Assembly (NCBI RefSeq): GCF_001458595.1 | Contig: NZ_LN890324.1 | Span: 62,001-126,000, forward strand | DNA: 64,000 nucleotides | Source: Clostridium neonatale | GTDB taxonomy: Bacteria > Bacillota > Clostridia > Clostridiales > Clostridiaceae | Direction of reading: 5' to 3' | Shown: piece after piece, positions 36,631-45,366 of the stretch | Layout of the letters: each line of letters opens with the position of its first letter | How positions within the stretch are numbered: position 1 is the stretch's first letter | Made by a program: the position numbers and the translations under genes | The notes under the pieces: generated by a model | Databases searched by the model: none | The model's input: only the letters and a program-made list of their open reading frames with translations | What the model was told of the DNA's origin: nothing

Positions 36631-39600
36631 CTATGGAATCCTACAAAATAAATTTCCTATATTAAATTCAATTATGCTATTTCCATTCCTTAATTTATTT
36701 AAATCAGAATACGTTAAATACTTAATTTCTTCAACAGTATCTTCTAGATATAAATCATTATTTTTTTCGTAATTCCGTTTTCTTAAAGCATTAAAAACCC
36801 CTTCTAAATCAAGCATTCCATATCCCCAATCTTTATTTGGATATGTGTCACCCTCTCTAGTCTTAGCCCCTCTTATTATATAAGCTATCATTTTATTAAC
36901 ATTTATCTCAATATCATTCTTTTCTACAATAGCCCATTGTAATATTAAACAACAGCATCCAGCTAATACTGATGATCCTATTGATGATCCTGTAGCAACA
37001 GTAGTCCCACCACCTGGCTTTGTAACTATTGCATCTACACCACCTGCAGCTATATCTGGTTTTACTCTTCCATCTATAGTGTAACCACGTCCTGATTCAG
37101 CCACTACAGTATTTAATGATTGATTATAATATGCAGAAACAATAACATTTTTTCCTGTTGCTGGTACAGTTAATGTAGATGTCTGTAGTGGAGAAAGAAA
37201 TCTAGTATCATCATATAATAATTCTCTTTGCGGTAGCCAAGACCAAAATCTTCCATCAACAATATAATCTCCATATAACCTAAAGGTCCATATTCCTTCC
37301 TTTAAGTTTCTAAGTTTAATAATTATTACTTCATTTCCCGATATATTATCAGGAATCAAATAATGTATACATACTATTGTCCCTTCATAAATGAACTTAT
37401 AATCTGTTATTGATTTAAGATTAGTATTAACTCTTTCTAAAACCTCTCCTGAAGGAGAAACAATTCCAATAGACGCTTTATCTGGCTTCAAAAAATAGAA
37501 TTGAAAATTCATATCTTTTTGATTTTTTCCAACCTTTACCTCAACTGAAACCATATCTTCAGTTTTATTAATTTTTCCTTCTGTATGTGTTTGAGTATCA
37601 CCTTGATTTCCAGTCCCCACTACTGGAACAAAACCTCTTCTACCTGACTGACTTTCAAATAATTGTTCTATATAACTATTACCATCATGTGCTCCTGTAT
37701 TAGTTCCCATAGGTATATGAAAAACAATAGGCATCCCTAATTGCAATGCTATATTGTTCAAATATCTAACAGCTAAAATTATATCAATATATCCATACTT
37801 ATTAATTCCCTCTTTAGATACGCCTGCATAAATTGATTCAGCTTTACTCATCTCTCTAAGTTTAACAACTGCAAATTTACAATTTGGAGCTGCTCCTAAT
37901 AATGCCGGATTTCGTCCTCTTCCTCCAATTATTCCTGCTGTCATTGTTCCATGACCAACATTATCTTTACTAGCAACTATACTATATGGATCTCCACCAC
38001 CCTTATATAGTTTTATAGCTTCATTAATTTGATCTTTGGTATACTCAACTCCTAATTTTATGCCTTGTACTTCTTCTGTTGCTTTAAGGGTCTGATCCCA
38101 TATTCTTTCAATTCTTGTTGTATCATCTTCTAGCATAAATTCTTCATTTAAATAATCTATTCCTGTATCTATTATACCAACCAATACTCCAGTTCCATCC
38201 AATCTTAAATAGGGATTATTCACAAACAAGGGCGCCCCACTAGCCTCTACTGGTGATAGTGCACTTAATGTGTATACAGGTGGATTTATATTAGGAATAA
38301 TATCTAAATTATAATTTCCTAGCTTATTTATGTCTTTATAAGGCGTTATTACTATAATAAACGCATCTGAAAGCCTAACTATTGCAGCATCTGGCATGCC
38401 TTTTTTTATCTGTTCAACAACTTCTGGATTTGATATCTGTACAATTATTCCTATTAGATCATCAGGTGATATGGTTGCATTCTCTGAATCATTCCCTATA
38501 CAACTCACCCCTAACTTGGATAATATATTATCGGTATTTAAATCTACACTGTTACTTTCTCTATAGTAATCTCTTGTATAATCACGTTGCCTTCCAGCTA
38601 AAATTGAATTTATTGTCGATTCAATTAAATAAAAACTATCATATGCACAAACTGCTCCATATCCCCATGAAGAGTTGGGATAGATTATATCAGTTCTTTT
38701 TCTAGTAGATCCCTTTACTAAATAATACTTTAATCTTTGTGCATATAAATAAAAATCATTTCCTTTAACAATCCCCCATTCCATAAGTAATGCACAAATC
38801 CCTGACACTTGAGGAGTTGCCATTGATGTTCCTGTCTTTCTATCATATCCACCATTAGGTATCGGTGCCATTACATTCTCTCCAGGTGCTGCTAAATCCG
38901 GTCTTAGGGGATATCTTAGGTTTTCTGCTCCTCTCCCACTAAAACTAGATAAGTTTCTCGTTACAGGATTATAGCTTCCAACCGCAATTATATTATCTAC
39001 AGTTGCTGGTATTCCTAATGTATTTGAAGCTACTGGTGATAAAAATTTAGTTTTTTGATTAAGTCCTTTTGAAACTGGAAGCCAAATTGAATATACCCCT
39101 TCATAGTTGTTTATCTTATCAATTGATATTGTCCATAGCCCTCCAGTAATATAATTTGATGTTATTGGAGAAAGAACTATTTGAATTTCATTATTAAGTT
39201 CAAAAGGTTTTGGTCCCGAAACATATATATCATACCTATCTCTACCAACATTTCCTTGAAAATATCCTTCTCTTATATTTATATTTCCACTTGCTTCTCC
39301 CGTTGAACTTCTAATATTTATTGTTATATCTGGCAAAATGGATTTATATAGATTTATAACTATTAGACTTTCATCTCTTGCTATACTAAATGATTGATTT
39401 TGAATAATTTCAAATGTTCCTCCAGTATGATGTGCAGAATCTCCCTCATTCCCTGCTGCAATTACAATTGTTATCCTTTCTAAATTTGCTATTGTTCTAA
39501 TATATTGTTCTAATAAACTACTTCCATTGTGAGCCCCATTATTAGTACTCAAACTAATATTAACAACTAATGGCATATTTAATTCTTTACTTTTATCTAA

Positions 39601-40338
39601 CAAAAATTTTAATCCCTTCATTATTTGAGTACTTAAAACCCAATTTCCTCTTGTGCCCTTGACCATTGCTATAGATGCTTCTGTAGCTACTCCTTTATAA
39701 GAATTCGGAATATTTCCTCCACCGCAGGCAATACCAGCAACGTGTGTACCATGTCCAGTTATATCTATTGATGGAACTATTGAGTATGGATCTGTTGCTT
39801 CTAGGGCTTCATTAATTTTTTCTTTGTTGTATACTTTTCCTCCATCACTTAAATCATATATATATTCAATTCTTGTAGTTCTATCACTATTCCTAAATGC
39901 TGGATGAGTATAATCAATTCCTGAATCTATGAATCCAATAAGTATTCCTTTTCCATTAACATTGTATGTTGATGTTGCCTGCGGAACACATGATTCCCTA
40001 TTACTTGTTAAATCTGATGTATATAAATTTTGTGGCAATTCAATATATTGTATACTGTTGCTTCTAGCCAAATCTACTATTCTGTCTACTGGGATCCCTA
40101 CTATTGCAAAATTAAAACCTAAATCTTGAAAAGTTCCTCCTAGACCTTCAATTAATTTTTTAACTTCAATCGGTTCATCTCTATATAAAATTGTTACCTC
40201 TATTAAGTTTGCGTCTCCAATTAAATTTAATTTATTATTTAGTCTATTTAACACAGTGCTTGGTACATTATTTAATAATCCTAATGATGCATCTATCTTT
40301 GCAGATTTTTGTGGATCTAATTCTGCTATAATAATCAC
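36631..40338 (-). CDS. Tandem subtilisin-like germination protease (fused Csp-type, two S8 domains)
   Basis: A single 1235-residue ORF holding two Csp-type subtilases. The first half has a ~120-residue prodomain, then Asp in GFIDSGIDYTH, His in DITGHGTHVAG, oxyanion Asn in AAGNEGD, and Ser in KTGTSMATPQVSG. The second half repeats it: GIIDTGIDY, NVGHGTMTAG, GTGNQGD and ATGSSIGSSVLAG. A jelly-roll-like insertion sits before the Ser block in both. Csp proteases activate pro-SleC, encoded next. Fused CspB-CspA is known in C. difficile, where the second domain is catalytically dead; here both triads appear present. The start is uncertain: GTG 40338 overlaps the AGAGGTGATT site, which ideally fits an ATA at 40329. 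Confidence 0.85.
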   Translation of the reverse strand: MIIIAELDPQKSAKIDASLGLLNNVPSTVLNRLNNKLNLIGDANLIEVTILYRDEPIEVKKLIEGLGGTFQDLGFNFAIVGIPVDRIVDLARSNSIQYIELPQNLYTSDLTSNRESCVPQATSTYNVNGKGILIGFIDSGIDYTHPAFRNSDRTTRIEYIYDLSDGGKVYNKEKINEALEATDPYSIVPSIDITGHGTHVAGIACGGGNIPNSYKGVATEASIAMVKGTRGNWVLSTQIMKGLKFLLDKSKELNMPLVVNISLSTNNGAHNGSSLLEQYIRTIANLERITIVIAAGNEGDSAHHTGGTFEIIQNQSFSIARDESLIVINLYKSILPDITINIRSSTGEASGNINIREGYFQGNVGRDRYDIYVSGPKPFELNNEIQIVLSPITSNYITGGLWTISIDKINNYEGVYSIWLPVSKGLNQKTKFLSPVASNTLGIPATVDNIIAVGSYNPVTRNLSSFSGRGAENLRYPLRPDLAAPGENVMAPIPNGGYDRKTGTSMATPQVSGICALLMEWGIVKGNDFYLYAQRLKYYLVKGSTRKRTDIIYPNSSWGYGAVCAYDSFYLIESTINSILAGRQRDYTRDYYRESNSVDLNTDNILSKLGVSCIGNDSENATISPDDLIGIIVQISNPEVVEQIKKGMPDAAIVRLSDAFIIVITPYKDINKLGNYNLDIIPNINPPVYTLSALSPVEASGAPLFVNNPYLRLDGTGVLVGIIDTGIDYLNEEFMLEDDTTRIERIWDQTLKATEEVQGIKLGVEYTKDQINEAIKLYKGGGDPYSIVASKDNVGHGTMTAGIIGGRGRNPALLGAAPNCKFAVVKLREMSKAESIYAGVSKEGINKYGYIDIILAVRYLNNIALQLGMPIVFHIPMGTNTGAHDGNSYIEQLFESQSGRRGFVPVVGTGNQGDTQTHTEGKINKTEDMVSVEVKVGKNQKDMNFQFYFLKPDKASIGIVSPSGEVLERVNTNLKSITDYKFIYEGTIVCIHYLIPDNISGNEVIIIKLRNLKEGIWTFRLYGDYIVDGRFWSWLPQRELLYDDTRFLSPLQTSTLTVPATGKNVIVSAYYNQSLNTVVAESGRGYTIDGRVKPDIAAGGVDAIVTKPGGGTTVATGSSIGSSVLAGCCCLILQWAIVEKNDIEINVNKMIAYIIRGAKTREGDTYPNKDWGYGMLDLEGVFNALRKRNYEKNNDLYLEDTVEEIKYLTYSDLNKLRNGNSIIEFNIGNLFCRIP

Positions 40339-40470
40339 CTCTATAATTGAATAATATTTATACTAATAGTATGAATATTTATCTTCATATATTACTTTGT
40401 AAATGTATTACTATATAAAAAATGAGATAGATTTATACATTAACAATCTATCTCATACATATAATTTCAT

Positions 40471-41142
40471 TTATAATTTAATTTCGATTCTTTCTAATTT
40501 AGCAATTACATTAACTTCTTTTATTTCCATTGTTTCAGTTATTAAACTGCCAGAATTACTTACTAATAAAATTTTAGAATTTCCTAAAGTCTTTACTTGT
40601 CTAACTTTTCTTTTGCCTCTATAATCTAATAAAAAAATTCCATTATTACTAACTTCTTTTACACTATGAGCAAAAGCTAAATCTCCCTTCATTATTCTAA
40701 AGCCACTCATTTCATCATCCTCAATTTGCAAATAGCAAACTTTATCTTGAGGGTAGCCTTCTATTTTATTTGAATGTACTGGCATTTCTTTAAATCCATT
40801 ATTTTTACTTAATGAATAATCATATATAGGTACATTTTTAAGTACTGATGAAAATGCATCTGTCCATACTTCTGATGAAGCTTCTATTTTCTTTTTAGGC
40901 ATTTCTTTTAACGTTTTTTTCTCTTCCATAAGAGCTTCATCAGTGACTACCATACTAATGTCATTTAAATCAACATTTAGTACTTTTGCTGCTCTATCTA
41001 TAAATGATTCTGGGGCAACTTTTCTTCCCATTTCAACTTCATTTATAAATTTTTCTGCTACTCCAAGTTTTTTAGCTAGTACTTTTGCTGGCATTCCACT
41101 TTTTTCTCTAGCCATTTTTATCTTTTCGCCTACACGACTCAT
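40471..41142 (-). CDS. XRE-family regulator with S24/LexA-like domain lacking the catalytic serine
   Basis: A 223-residue regulator: the XRE helix-turn-helix at 1-60 (GEKIKMAREKSGMPAKVLAKKLGVAEKFINEVEMGRK), a Lys-rich linker, and a C-terminal S24-like domain (VPIYDY...YLQIEDDEMSGFRIMKGDLAFAH). In cleavable relatives this site reads DDSM; here the Ser is Glu, so autocleavage looks lost. It may sense another signal or act as a stable repressor. It starts three bases after the DUF3783 stop, inside one operon. Role unknown. Confidence 0.85.
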   Translation of the reverse strand: MSRVGEKIKMAREKSGMPAKVLAKKLGVAEKFINEVEMGRKVAPESFIDRAAKVLNVDLNDISMVVTDEALMEEKKTLKEMPKKKIEASSEVWTDAFSSVLKNVPIYDYSLSKNNGFKEMPVHSNKIEGYPQDKVCYLQIEDDEMSGFRIMKGDLAFAHSVKEVSNNGIFLLDYRGKRKVRQVKTLGNSKILLVSNSGSLITETMEIKEVNVIAKLERIEIKL

Positions 41143-41145
41143 TTT

Positions 41146-41517
41146 TTATTTCTCTCCTTTTTTATATTCTTCATACATAGTTCTTTCTTCTATTAGATGC
41201 TCTAATAAATATTTAAGAGTCCATTTACTTGATTGTTCCGTGACTACAGCTAGAACTCCCCCTTCAATAAAGCCTCTAATAAACTTTATTACGCCTCTTA
41301 GCTCTTTATCATTATATCCATTAAAAATAAGTGCTTTCTCACCTACTGGAAGTTCTTCTTCACTATTTTCTACTTCAGTACCACATAAAATATCAATAAT
41401 TTTATTTGAAGCATCAGAATTTGTAACTCTTTTTACTTTTATTCTTCTCTTTTGAATCTTATCAAATTCTTCATCAGTTAATCCATATGCTAATATACAT
41501 TTATAGTTTATAGCCAA
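41146..41517 (-). CDS. DUF3783 domain protein
   Basis: A 123-residue protein. The ~60-residue DUF3783 core (EKALIFNGYNDKELRGVIKFIRGFIEGGVLAVVTEQSSKWTLKYLLEHLIEER) lies in the C-terminal half. Function unknown. The upstream TTG at 41526 abuts the GGGAGG site, whereas the in-frame TTG at 41517 lies nine bases from it and gives MAINYKCILAYGL; the latter is chosen. It is the first gene of a two-gene unit with the XRE/S24 regulator. Confidence 0.8.
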   Translation of the reverse strand: MAINYKCILAYGLTDEEFDKIQKRRIKVKRVTNSDASNKIIDILCGTEVENSEEELPVGEKALIFNGYNDKELRGVIKFIRGFIEGGVLAVVTEQSSKWTLKYLLEHLIEERTMYEEYKKGEK

Positions 41518-41613
41518 ACTTGCCAACCTCCCTATTCTATTAGTATTTTTATAAATTTTTATTATAAATTCAAGATATCTATGATTAATGAATCTTCATT
41601 TTCTCTATTATAA

Positions 41614-41645
41614 TTATAGAAATCCCTATTAAGGGATTTCTATAA
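41614..41645 (-). terminator. Hairpin after the cyclophilin gene
   Basis: Perfect 13-bp inverted repeat TTATAGAAATCCC / GGGATTTCTATAA with a 6-base loop. The T-run after it on the minus strand is poor (TTATAATAG), so efficiency is uncertain. Confidence 0.65.
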
Positions 41646-41675
41646 TATATTTATATTTCCATTTTACACTATGTA

Positions 41676-42200
41676 TTATTCTTCAATTATTTCAGGTTCC
41701 TCAATAGCTTCACCATGCATATCAACTGTCATACTCTTTATAACTTGATCTTCATATGGTCTATCATATACATCAGTTTTTTGAGCTACTATATTATCAG
41801 CAACTTCTAATCCTTCTATAACTTTACCAAATGAAGCATATTGTCCATCTAAATGTGGAGCATCTGCTACCATAATAAAGAATTGGCTTCCTGCTGAATC
41901 TGGATGCATAGCTCTTGCCATTGATAACACACCTTTTGTATGTTTTAAATCATTTTTAAATCCATTAGATGTAAATTCTCCCTTTATTGAATATCCTGGG
42001 CCACCCATTCCTGTTCCTTCTGGACATCCTCCTTGAATCATAAATCCTGGAATAACTCTATGGAATATTAATCCATCATAAAATCCTCTGTTAATTAAGT
42101 CAACAAAATTCTTTACTGTATTTGGTGCTATTTCAGGATATAATTCAGCCTTAATAACATTGCCATTTTCCATTGTTATTGTTACAATTGGGTTTTTCAT
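41676..42200 (-). CDS. Peptidyl-prolyl cis-trans isomerase (cyclophilin type)
   Basis: A 174-residue cytosolic cyclophilin: FHRVIPGFMIQGGCPEGTGMGGPGY (active-site Arg and Phe), SMARAMHPDSAGSQFFIMVADAPHLDGQYASFGKV. It catalyses proline isomerisation in protein folding. The ORF can be extended to 42218, but AGAGGAG lies between; the ATG at 42200 has it eight bases upstream and gives the normal start MKNPIVTITMENG. A short acidic tail (EAIEEPEIIEE) closes it. It resembles B. subtilis PpiB. Confidence 0.95.
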   Translation of the reverse strand: MKNPIVTITMENGNVIKAELYPEIAPNTVKNFVDLINRGFYDGLIFHRVIPGFMIQGGCPEGTGMGGPGYSIKGEFTSNGFKNDLKHTKGVLSMARAMHPDSAGSQFFIMVADAPHLDGQYASFGKVIEGLEVADNIVAQKTDVYDRPYEDQVIKSMTVDMHGEAIEEPEIIEE

Positions 42201-42283
42201 TGAAAATTCTCCTCTCAAAGTACAATCTTAAATAATATTATTTACTCAAAATAATCTTTCAATTCATTTTATAAACTGAAGCT

Positions 42284-43060
42284 TTATTTGGTATTTATTA
42301 AATTATAACAAAAATCTATAACTTTACTATCATTATTAGAATTATAAATTTCTATTTTTCCTTTTTCTTTACTGTCATTTAGCTCTCCTTTATCTTTTAA
42401 CTTACGCTTTAACTCTAAAGATGTACCATGGCCTCCATCTATGATCGCTACATCATCTCCTAAGACCTTAGATATTGTTCTTTTAACAAATGGATAATGA
42501 GTACATCCTAACACAACTGATGCTATTTTAGGCTTTAAATAAGGATTTAATTTTTCTTTTAAATAACTTTCCAAGTCATCGCCTTCTAATATACCTTGCT
42601 CTATATATTCTACAAGACCAGCACATGGTAATGGTACTAAGTTACCTTTATCATCCAATTTATTCATAAGTTCTTTAAATTTATTTTCTCTAAGAGTCAT
42701 TGGAGTTGCCATAACAATAATATTTCCTTCTTTATTCAAACTTATTGCTGGTTTTATAGCCGGCTCTATTCCTATTATCGGTATATCTGTGTATTTATTT
42801 CTAAGATCTTCTATTGCCGCGCTTGTTGCCGTGTTGCAAGCAATAACTATAGCTTTAACATTTTTCATTAATAAAAATTCAACTGCATCGAAAGTAAGTT
42901 TTCTAACTTCTTCTAAAGATTTTGTTCCATAAGGAGCATTTTTTGAATCACCAAAATATATATAATTCTCATTAGGCATTATAGCGATAGATTCTCTCAT
43001 GACACTTAGTCCACCTACTCCTGAATCAAAAAAACCTATAGGATTATTTTTTATATCCAA
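42284..43060 (-). CDS. murI: Glutamate racemase
   Basis: A 258-residue enzyme that supplies D-glutamate for peptidoglycan. Catalytic cysteines are in VIACNTATS (about 75) and LGCTHYP (about 186); the N-terminal [14 protein letters not shown] carries the general-acid Asp and Ser. The start is TTG at 43060 with GGAG 11 bases upstream; no better start is present. It is a single gene, divergent from the glutamine synthetase. Confidence 0.95.
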   Translation of the reverse strand: MDIKNNPIGFFDSGVGGLSVMRESIAIMPNENYIYFGDSKNAPYGTKSLEEVRKLTFDAVEFLLMKNVKAIVIACNTATSAAIEDLRNKYTDIPIIGIEPAIKPAISLNKEGNIIVMATPMTLRENKFKELMNKLDDKGNLVPLPCAGLVEYIEQGILEGDDLESYLKEKLNPYLKPKIASVVLGCTHYPFVKRTISKVLGDDVAIIDGGHGTSLELKRKLKDKGELNDSKEKGKIEIYNSNNDSKVIDFCYNLINTK

Positions 43061-43318
43061 AGCACTGTCACTCCACTTCTAAAATTATCTATAAATATTT
43101 TATTACTTTATCATTAATAAATCCATAATCAAATAAACATTTAACTCATAAACTTTCCTTACATTGAAATATAATGGAGATATTAATAAATAAGATTCAT
43201 ATTCTATATATTAATTATTGACAGTATTATCAGCTTATAATAAAATTTTCTTAGATGAAAATAACGAATATTAAAAAGATTTTTCTTTTTTTTATTCGAT
43301 ATTATAGAAAGGATGTGA

Positions 43319-43360
43319 ATGTTTTATTACAACAACGGAGTTGTAATAAACACCGTATGA
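43319..43360 (+). CDS. 13-codon leader ORF overlapping the glutamine synthetase start
   Basis: ATG at 43319 follows an AAAGG site and encodes MFYYNNGVVINTV; its TGA stop overlaps the ATG of the synthetase (ATGA). The coding sequence itself forms a perfect-looking hairpin (GTTTTATTACAAC / GTTGTAATAAAC, 43321-43352). The synthetase ATG has no ribosome site of its own, so coupling through this short ORF is plausible. No homology support is available. Confidence 0.5.
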   Translation: MFYYNNGVVINTV

Positions 43361-45255
43361 ATAATTTAATTTATACAATTGAAAAGAAAAATCATAATTC
43401 TAAAGACTTAAGAGAGATCTTAAATAACCATCCAGAAATAAAATTTGCTTCTTTTGTTGGAATAGACTTATCTGGAAATGATACTGATGAAAAAATACCT
43501 ATGAATCTTTTTTTAGAAGACTTAGATGACTTTTTACAAGGTGTAGCAATACAAACTGATGGCTCATCAGTTGTTTTACCTGGAATTGCAACTCTAGATA
43601 ATGCTAAAGTAAATATGGTAATTGATTTAGATTGTAAATGGTTGGTTGACTATAATTACAACTATATAGATTCTGAAACAGACAAGCCTATTGGAACATT
43701 AAGAATCCCTTGCTTCTTATATCATGATAATAAAGCTGTAGATTCAAGGCACATCTTATCTTCAGCTGTTACTACATTTAAAGAAAACTTAATGACCATC
43801 TTTAATACTAATCCTGAAACATTAAAACCTTTTGATATTACAGTTAACGATATAGATGAAGTTGTTGTTACATCAGCAACCGAATTAGAATTTTGGGTTA
43901 AGACTCCAAATAATGTTGCAGAGGTTGAAGAATTATCTACTTCACAAGTTTTACACGAACAATATTGGACAAGGACAAAAGGTTCTGTTAGAACTGCTTT
44001 AGAAGAAACTTTAATCTTAATGGATAAGTATGGCTTCGAACCTGAAATGGGACATAAAGAAGTTGGTGGAGTTAGAGCTAAATTAAACTCTTCTGGAGAC
44101 TATGATCATGTTATGGAACAATTAGAAGTCGACTGGAAGTTCTCTGATGCAGTCCAAGCTGCTGATAACGAACTTTTTATAAGAATACTTATTCAAGAAA
44201 CATTCAGAAGAAATGGACTAGACGTTACATTCATGGCTAAACCAATAGAAAATGTAGCTGGTTCTGGAATGCATACTCATTTAGGTGTTAGTCTTAAATT
44301 AAACAATGGTAAAAGAATCAATATATTTAATGGTACTAAAGATCATTTTCTAAGTGTTATAGGTTATGGAGCAATAATGGGACTTCTTAGAAATTATGAA
44401 ATTGTAAATCCATTTGTTTCATCAACTAATAACTCATTAAAAAGATTAAAGCCTGGATTTGAAGCCCCTGTTTGTACAGTAACATCACTTGGTTTATCTC
44501 CAGATAATCCATCAAGAAATAGAACAGTTCTTGCAGGATTAATTAGAGATATCAATTCTCCAATGGCTACAAGGTTTGAGCTTAGATCCCCAAATCCTCA
44601 TTCAAATACATATCTTGTAATGGCCGCTTCTTACATGGCTATGCTTGATGGTATTATATATGCTGTTGAAAATAATAAAGATGCAGATGCTCTACTAGCT
44701 GAATTATCAAAAGAGCCTGGTGAATCTGCAGATTATTTAGAAAAATCTAGAGCATATAGAACTGAAAAGAATATTTTTGATGACTATAGCGAATCTGAAA
44801 GAAACAAATTCTTTGGAAAAGCACCTGCTACTATTTACGAAAATATATCTCAATTAGAAAACAATCCTTCAAAACTTCATATTCTAAAGAGAAATGATGT
44901 ATTTACTGACTCTATCCTAAATAGCTTTAGATTAGCTGTTATTGAAAGATGGACTACTGAAATAACAAAAAGAGTAATTTCTAACTATAAAGATGAAATT
45001 CGTAGTTATAAATGTCTTCATTCTTTAGATAAAGCTTTAGATTTAGATGTTTCTAATTGGATGAAGATAAATGATTTAAGATTAGAAATTATGAAAGATA
45101 CTTATACTAGTAAAAGTTTATTTACTAAAATTAAAGAAGCATTTTCAAATAAAAACTATCCTGAAGCATCAAGATTATATCTTGAATTAGAAGATAAAAT
45201 GTCAAGATTAAGACAGTATTATTCTGATTATAAGCAAAATCTTTTAGATATTTAA
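43357..45255 (+). CDS. Glutamine synthetase, long clostridial form
   Basis: A 632-residue glutamine synthetase-family protein. It carries the GSI signatures: TATELEFWV-type metal site (about 180), FMAKPIENVAGSGMHTHLGVSL (ATP/glutamate site, about 292), NSLKRLKPGFEAP (about 360) and TRFELRSPNPHSNTYLVMAA (about 415). It is about 190 residues longer than classical GSI, with an N-terminal extension and a helical C-terminal tail. It condenses glutamate and ammonia; the extension may mark a regulatory variant. The frame is open to 43255 upstream, but those codons lack a ribosome site, so I use the ATG at 43357, coupled to the short leader ORF. Confidence 0.85.
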   Translation: MNNLIYTIEKKNHNSKDLREILNNHPEIKFASFVGIDLSGNDTDEKIPMNLFLEDLDDFLQGVAIQTDGSSVVLPGIATLDNAKVNMVIDLDCKWLVDYNYNYIDSETDKPIGTLRIPCFLYHDNKAVDSRHILSSAVTTFKENLMTIFNTNPETLKPFDITVNDIDEVVVTSATELEFWVKTPNNVAEVEELSTSQVLHEQYWTRTKGSVRTALEETLILMDKYGFEPEMGHKEVGGVRAKLNSSGDYDHVMEQLEVDWKFSDAVQAADNELFIRILIQETFRRNGLDVTFMAKPIENVAGSGMHTHLGVSLKLNNGKRINIFNGTKDHFLSVIGYGAIMGLLRNYEIVNPFVSSTNNSLKRLKPGFEAPVCTVTSLGLSPDNPSRNRTVLAGLIRDINSPMATRFELRSPNPHSNTYLVMAASYMAMLDGIIYAVENNKDADALLAELSKEPGESADYLEKSRAYRTEKNIFDDYSESERNKFFGKAPATIYENISQLENNPSKLHILKRNDVFTDSILNSFRLAVIERWTTEITKRVISNYKDEIRSYKCLHSLDKALDLDVSNWMKINDLRLEIMKDTYTSKSLFTKIKEAFSNKNYPEASRLYLELEDKMSRLRQYYSDYKQNLLDI

Positions 45256-45257
45256 TA

Positions 45258-45306
45258 AAAAAACTGCTAATAACTATTTTTTATAAAATAATTATTAGTA
45301 GTTTTT
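45258..45306 (+). terminator. Terminator after the glutamine synthetase
   Basis: Inverted repeat AAAAACTGCTAATAA / TTATTAGTAGTTTTT (one wobble) around an A/T loop, ending in TTTTTCTC, directly after the stop. Confidence 0.85.
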
Positions 45307-45366
45307 CTCATTTTATAATATTTTTATGATATAATTTAGTTATTAACCAATGAAAGGTAGATGTTG

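Noticed and set aside
43255..43356. N-terminal extension of the glutamine synthetase
   Set aside because: The first 34 codons include a Lys/Phe-rich stretch with no ribosome site; the AAAGG present fits the overlapping uORF instead.
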